NCBI GenBank assembly: GCA_030142905.1
Contig: JASJOG010000092.1
Coordinates: 434,001-498,000 of the forward strand
Direction: 5' to 3'
DNA from: Heliopora coerulea
Taxonomy: Eukaryota; Cnidaria; Anthozoa; Scleralcyonacea; Helioporidae
DNA: 64,000 bases
The notes beneath the pieces were generated by a model, which was not told the origin of the DNA, ran no database searches, and worked only from the letters and a program-made list of their open reading frames with translations. Shown here one piece after another: positions 58,497-64,000 of this stretch (position 1 is the first letter of the stretch; the number at the start of each line of letters is the position of its first letter). Made by a program: the position numbers and the translations under genes.

Positions 58497-61177
58497 CTAC
58501 ACATTTTTCTTATTCCAAAATGGCAAACTGATAGGCCATTCATATTCATTTGGAACTTTACCCCTAAACTTACACCTGTTCTCAAAAAAATAGAACAAAG
58601 GAAACCAAATCCTTGACCTGAGCTTAGCACGATGGGCAAGAGATTGGCTGCTAGCCAATGCATGGTAATAGAGAAAGATACGCGATGATATGTAGAAGGC
58701 AATGAAAACATCAATGGAATAGTGCTCATGAGCTGCAAGGATGAAGAAGATCCCAAAAATGTTCAGGAGCCAGCAGCTGGTGTGAAGGAAGTGCCAACGT
58801 CTTGGCGAGTCTGGAAGTGAGATCATGTTTATAAAAGTTTCAGGTTTTAGAACAAAACTTGTGGAAGCATCAGTTCATTAAAGATGCAAACCTCACAGCA
58901 ATTAATATTGGTGTGGTGTGACAGTACTTATGCACCATTTCACACCTAAGTTCACTCAGATAAGAGGAGGGGTAAAGTGAGTGCCTGTAAAATCATCTGC
59001 CATTGCAGCATATGTTATAATTCATACTACACTGTGATTCTTTCACTGCAGTCTTTTTGAGACTGCAAACCCTACAAACACTTCATATTTTATAAAGTTT
59101 TCTCACATCGAAGTTTGTATTTTCTGCAACATGCCCAAGGATCAAGAGATTAATATATGCATCATTTTGTAAATATATTAAATAAAAAATTTCTTTTCAA
59201 AATTTCTTGCTATACTCCTAAGCAAAATGATGGCCATTTACTGATCCATGAGGCTACACCAAGTTCTTTGCCTTTGTTCAAGATTAGGTCAGTTAACAAG
59301 AACCTTAAGACCCAACTCCTAAAGCACCTACCCATTGATAAGCCTGTTTTAACTGTGTGCAAATCATTTCCAGTTTACTTCTTTTTAAATAAAATATGTA
59401 TTTATTTGACATAAATTTTCTTCAAGTCTCCATCACAACAAAACATGACTGAAATAAGCATGAAAATCTTATTGTGTATTCATGAAAACATGTGATACAA
59501 AATGGCTACAAATTTCTTGGATGTATTCTGGTTATCTACCAGTAGGGAGGTCCTGGTAAATTTTTTTTTACTAACTTTAATGTCTACTTGTACATTAGAA
59601 TTTAGGAAAATAATTTAATGGACTGTACTTACATTCAGAGATGAAAAAGTTGAGCAGTGTGACAGCACAAGTATGACCACTATACATATAATCACCACAA
59701 GAGCGGACTCCATTTAAAGCCATACCTCCACCAAAGAATATCGTAAATGCTCGCTTGAATCTAGTCCACCAGTCTCCGTAAATCTGGATGTGAAAATAAG
59801 ATAAAATGATGGAGTAAGATAGTAAGTTATTATTTATTTTTTAATTTCATTTATTTTTATTGTATTTAGTCAGTTATGGCAGCATTTCCAACAGCATTTA
59901 AAAAGAGCACCCTTCCAAGTGAGTTTTATAAAATTTGAAGGAAATGACACGATGGTATAAGAGGGTCCAAATTTGATACCAAATATCCTTAGAACTGCTG
60001 GCAAATTCTCTTACTTTCTACACCAAAGTGGCATAGGGTAAATCAATCATTGTGTCCTTGGGATCTTAACCAAGCCTTCCACACTTTCCAAGATTGGTAA
60101 TTTGTCCCAATCCTGATCACATTCATCTGATCCCATCACATTTTCTGCTGTGTTACACCCATGTGACAGTCCACAACCTTAACTCTCACAGCAGGACTTC
60201 TGAGAGAGAAAGCTAGAAAGGGAAACTAACTCCCAAGGCCATTTAAGGGGCCCCAGTTAGACAAGCCAAAGGCCTGAGACATACAGTAGCTCATGTAGTC
60301 ATATATAAAGGTGCTCTACTCCACCTTTGCCCCAAGGTCCCTTATAAATCTCTGCAGTCTTGTTTGTCCCTATAAGACAACCCTCCCCCTATAACCCAGC
60401 CAGGTCAATAACATGAATAACTGGTTAATCTAATCTCATCCATACCTTCCCAGTACACTCCAAATGCACTCCTGGCACACTTAATGATGTCACAAACATT
60501 GTAACACATCTCAGCAAAAATACTGTTCCAACAATAGCACAAATCCGACGAATCAGAATAAGTCGATGCTTATGCATGACGACCAACAACAGGAGAATAA
60601 TTCCCATGATAGATGCAGAGAGTTCAGTCATATAAAATGCCCATGGAATTAATGGCAAATTGTCAAGAAATATGTCAGGAAGAGGTGGATAGCGATTCAT
60701 GTCGGGGACTCTGTCATGGGCAACTGTCATTGTTAATGCTGTAATTATTAGCACTACAAGACAATACATCACCGACGCCAACGTTCGCCATTTTTCGTCA
60801 ACTTCCGACAGTCGGTCGAGAATTTCCGATCCCGAATCCGTGTCTGAATCTGAATAAATTTTTCCATCAGAAACGTCTGTGCCAGGCTTTAAATCATCAG
60901 GAGTGCAATTCCTCGAAAAGTTAAGTAACCTTCGTCCACTTTTACTCATTTGTTGCAAGTCTAATATGGCCAACCACAACCGTTTCACGTCGCCCAAAAC
61001 TCGGATTTGCATTGGAGGTTCCCGTAGGTCATTCTCAGTCAAATTTAGTAGACATATCCCATCTATTTTGTGCTCTTCACAAAACAGTGGAACGTAAGCA
61101 CTAAAGCCGTTTTTTTTCAACCAATATTCAACATTTCTAACTTCCCAAGACGTCAAGTCCTCCGATTCTGCCGCCAT
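58497..61177 (-). CDS. SAMD8: SAMD8 (SMSr), ceramide phosphoethanolamine synthase
   Basis: Exons on the minus strand: 60446-61177, 59633-59783, 58497-58810 (TAG); 398 residues, phases join (human SAMD8 has 415). An N-terminal SAM domain ([40 protein letters not shown]) self-assembles. A Ser/Asp linker follows, then six TM helices of the PAP2/sphingomyelin-synthase fold. The catalytic motifs are intact: [10 protein letters not shown] in exon 2 and [15 protein letters not shown] in exon 3, giving the His-His-Asp triad. The enzyme makes ceramide phosphoethanolamine in the ER and acts as a ceramide sensor. The start ATG is preceded by CACAG|GTATCAGAA, so a 5'-UTR intron is likely. It lies head-to-head with the STPG2-like gene. 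Confidence 0.94.
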
Positions 61178-61586
61178 TTCTGATACCTGTGATAACAACC
61201 ACTGACCAAAAATAACGGCTGGGGGAGCATGCTGAACGAAAACCGCCTTTTTACATCGCAACTTGGTCGAATAATATTATTTAAATACAAACACAACAGT
61301 AAATAATCGTCATATTTTCTTTCTAAAACCAGTAATATAATTTTATCGAGAACATTATAAGCATAAAAATAACGCAAAAAGCCTTTTCTTCATACTTGCC
61401 TCATAAACTCCATCTTCAATCCGTCATTTTCTACTAGTACGAAAAGCGATTTACATCAAAAAAGCGAAAATATGGCGGTCAGTTGGGGTTGTCTTGGTTA
61501 CGTGTTCACGTTAATAAATAGCATTTTGTTAATTCCGTGAGGAAATTGGAAAATTGAACAGTTTTTCAAGAACATATTGGGAAATC
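61178..61586. promoter_or_regulatory. Bidirectional promoter region SAMD8 / STPG2-like
   Basis: About 410 bp between two divergent ATGs. A YY1-like core ATGGCGG occurs at the SAMD8 start (minus, 61173-61177 region) and at about 61472-61478 (plus). GTTGTCTTGGTTAC at 61488-61501 resembles a degenerate RFX X-box, the usual switch of cilia genes. No TATA box is evident. Confidence 0.5.
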
Positions 61587-64000
61587 ATGTACGACAGAGC
61601 ACCAAGACACCTCAGCCAACCTCACAGTTCAACACTAGAGACTGTTGGCCCTGGAAGTTATGAAATGCCAACTGCTGTTGGGGGAAGAAACAAAGGTACA
61701 GTCAGTTATCTATTTTTCTGATGGTAACCAATTGTTCATCACATGAAAATATTATTCGGTTAAATCTGACAACAAAACAAAACGATTTTATGCAGCGTGG
61801 TTGGTACAACGAATTTTTCTATTAAATGGAGGTATTGTTTGGATTGTCAGGATAAGCACTATGTGGAGATTCGGGCGTTCATTTATGTATGATTTTTGGA
61901 ATCGTTTTTAGTTGGTTATGCCCCATTTGGTTCGATGACTGGCCGAGAAACGTTTCTTGATGTCAGTGATCAGACAATGGCAGCACCTGGCCCTGGCCAG
62001 TATGACCCATGGTTAAAGAATCTTGAACGAGTGAAGGGAGGCCAGTCGTTGGCTAACACGGTGAGTTTGTGGTGAATATTTCAGAATTGCCTCATGTTAA
62101 CACAAAGTGAAAAAAAATATCATCTGGCTACAAAGTTCTCAGACTTTAACTAACCAGATTAATCCATTAAGGGTCCAAGGCAGACTTTAGACAAGCATTT
62201 GCCTGTACTTGCTGAATACACTATGCTATGTGTTATTCAGATATTGTGTCCACTGGACTACAGTGGTTGTCCAGTTGTGCAATAACAGTTAATATAATTC
62301 CTCTTTTATTCAGTCCAAAAGGTTTAATGATTTTGGTGAAAAAGTTCCTGGACCAGGGAGTTATAATTTATCAAAGAGCACCGACTGGATCAAGGAGCTA
62401 CCACACAAACCCATAACTGAAGAGGTAATAAAAATGATTGTGTGTTACAAAGTCATTTATATGTATTTGTTGTTGTCTAGTAAATTGGTAATGTAGGTAC
62501 TGTGCTTAGATGATTTACCATAACTGAAAATACTTCCTCATAGGATTTGTTTGTGCATGGATAAAATACCAAGCTTACAGTCAGGTACAAAATTGCAAAT
62601 ATTTTTAGAATGTGGGGACAAAGCATATTACATTTCTTCGCAAAGTTGACCCACCATCCATCCCATCTCCTGGCAAGGCATATGGTTATGAAGAAGCAAG
62701 TGATGGATCTTTGAAACCTCAGATGATGCCAGACAAAGATTCGTCCATGGGTCCAGCCTACTATAATGTTGATCATGTATGAAATACTTATCTTATTTCT
62801 ATTATTAAGGCTGAATGTATAACCAACAAAGTTAAAGTTCATCTGATCTTGATAAATATTGAATAATTTACCATTACAAACCAATTCCAAATTAAGTACA
62901 GTATATATACTGTAATGTCCAAATGACGATCTTCAGTATTTTGTTATGAAATATAGTTCATGTTCTTTAAACAATATTTACATCAGAGGCATAGCTAGGA
63001 TTTTTAGTGTGGGGGGTAAGCACCCATTTTCATGGACAAATAGTCATGTTTAAAGAAAAAATATTATACAATTCATTAGGTGCTTGACTTGGGTGGGAAA
63101 CATCACAGGACTTAGGATAACAAGACCGTTATGAGGTGCAAGACTAACTATGGTTAGTCTTGTGAGTCACAAGTGTCACTTTAACCAGGAGAGAGCAGAA
63201 ACATACCGTCTGACATTTCATAGAACTACACACACCAAACCATTTACTAACTTAACTAACATAACATTTGGAAATATAAGCTACTGCATTCAAATTGGAG
63301 TGGACACATGCTTGTCTATGTGAATAATTCCTGTCATTCTTGTACCCTAGAGAGACACCCAAACAACAAGAAACTACAAAGGAGTATTCTTTGGGAAGAA
63401 AGACTCTCGAAGGCTTAATTTTAATGGTAAAAAGTAACAGTATAAATACTTTTGTCCTTATTTAACATCTTTAATACTCACACACATTAACCAGCATTTT
63501 TATTTTCTAACTTTCAAATCTACTGTCTCAGGAAATAACCAAGGACCTGGTCCTGGGGCATATGATCCATTTCAGAGAAAAGAAATCAAGGCTCCAATTG
63601 ATTTGGTAAGCTATATGTGCTAGTGCTATGGTTGACGGTATGCATACTTGACAGGACTCGACTCAGTAGAAAATGTTTCTTAGCAATTTGTGGTAAGTTC
63701 ACATTTAGTCATTCAGTATGTTACCTCAAAGGTAATACGTGAACATAAAATTTAATCACCTTTGTATCCCAAACGGTTCTATATAAGAGTGTTGTTGAGG
63801 ATGTATATATGTCCTTGGCATTCAAAGGGTTAGCAACATGCATACCCATAATTACAAGAGCTGTTCCCTCTGGAATGACGAAAGTTCTGAATATCCAGTA
63901 ATTGTCAAGTCTTTACTACATATTAAGGCAACTTGGAATGAAATCCATGGCATTACATGTTTTAAAGGAGTTGTGACCAGTTAATCAGTATTTTTCCGTT
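61587..64000 (+). CDS. STPG2: STPG2-like sperm-tail PG-rich repeat protein, 5' part
   Basis: Exons: 61587-61695, 61912-62060, 62314-62424, 62609-62776, 63351-63426, 63532-63605; the gene continues past the window end. It starts MYDRAPRHLSQPHSSTLETV, like vertebrate STPG2. The protein is a chain of SHIPPO/PG-rich repeats: VGPGSYEMP, APGPGQYDPW, VPGPGSYNLS, a looser SPGKAYGY, GPAYYNVD and GPGPGAYDPF. Such proteins decorate or lie inside axonemal doublet microtubules of cilia and sperm tails. About 229 residues are visible. Phases across all six exons join. Family certain; the exact STPG number rests on the N-terminal match. Confidence 0.88.

Overview
This window is animal nuclear DNA: AT-rich, with short exons, GT-AG introns, long gaps and many fold-back repeats. 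I infer an anthozoan, probably a stony coral, for three reasons. One short gene encodes a precursor for a peptide of the Antho-RWamide type, known from sea anemones. The large beta-helix/multi-TM protein belongs to a type that is common in anthozoan gene sets. The repeats (tRNA-derived SINE halves, fold-back MITEs, interstitial TTAGGG) fit as well. I could run no database search, so family names rest on motifs read by eye and on exon phases that join correctly.

Layout, left to right. 49-2478 (+): 3' part of GDP-L-fucose synthase (GFUS), with a reverse-transcriptase relic in one intron. 3574-7027 (-): complete 11-exon CDC37, the HSP90 kinase co-chaperone, tail-to-tail with GFUS. 8879-14214 (-): a roughly 1276-residue surface protein with Pmp-like beta-helix repeats, a Cys-rich region and a polytopic C-terminus; a small first exon supplies the signal peptide. 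17664-45056 (-): a 27-kb MICAL gene (flavin monooxygenase, CH, LIM, bMERB), 18 exons recognised and at least one bMERB exon not located. Two single-exon paralogous Shisa-like (STMC6-type) membrane proteins lie inside its largest intron, on the same strand.

48206-48424 (+): a 71-residue neuropeptide precursor with one QNLRW-GKR unit. 54133-55116 (-): an intronless class A GPCR that lacks the usual Cys3.25. 58497-61177 (-): three-exon SAMD8 (ceramide phosphoethanolamine synthase), head-to-head with 61587-end (+), a partial STPG2-like sperm-tail PG-rich repeat gene; about 410 bp separates the two start codons.

The rest is repeats. A recurrent architecture is an inverted pair of tRNA-derived SINE pieces (28.7, 31.4, 37.3, 40.5 and 48.7 kb). 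There is also a hairpin whose loop carries a (CCCTAA)n block, a degenerate 59-bp tandem array of tRNA D-arm-like units, two polypurine tracts, two coding-like minisatellites, a CAA/CAG array, a hAT MITE with visible target duplication and a mariner-like MITE. The protein-coding genes are mostly unrelated housekeeping or cytoskeletal genes and do not form a functional cluster. The possible exception is the peptide precursor and the GPCR, about 5.7 kb apart, which could be a ligand-receptor pair but have no direct evidence of pairing.
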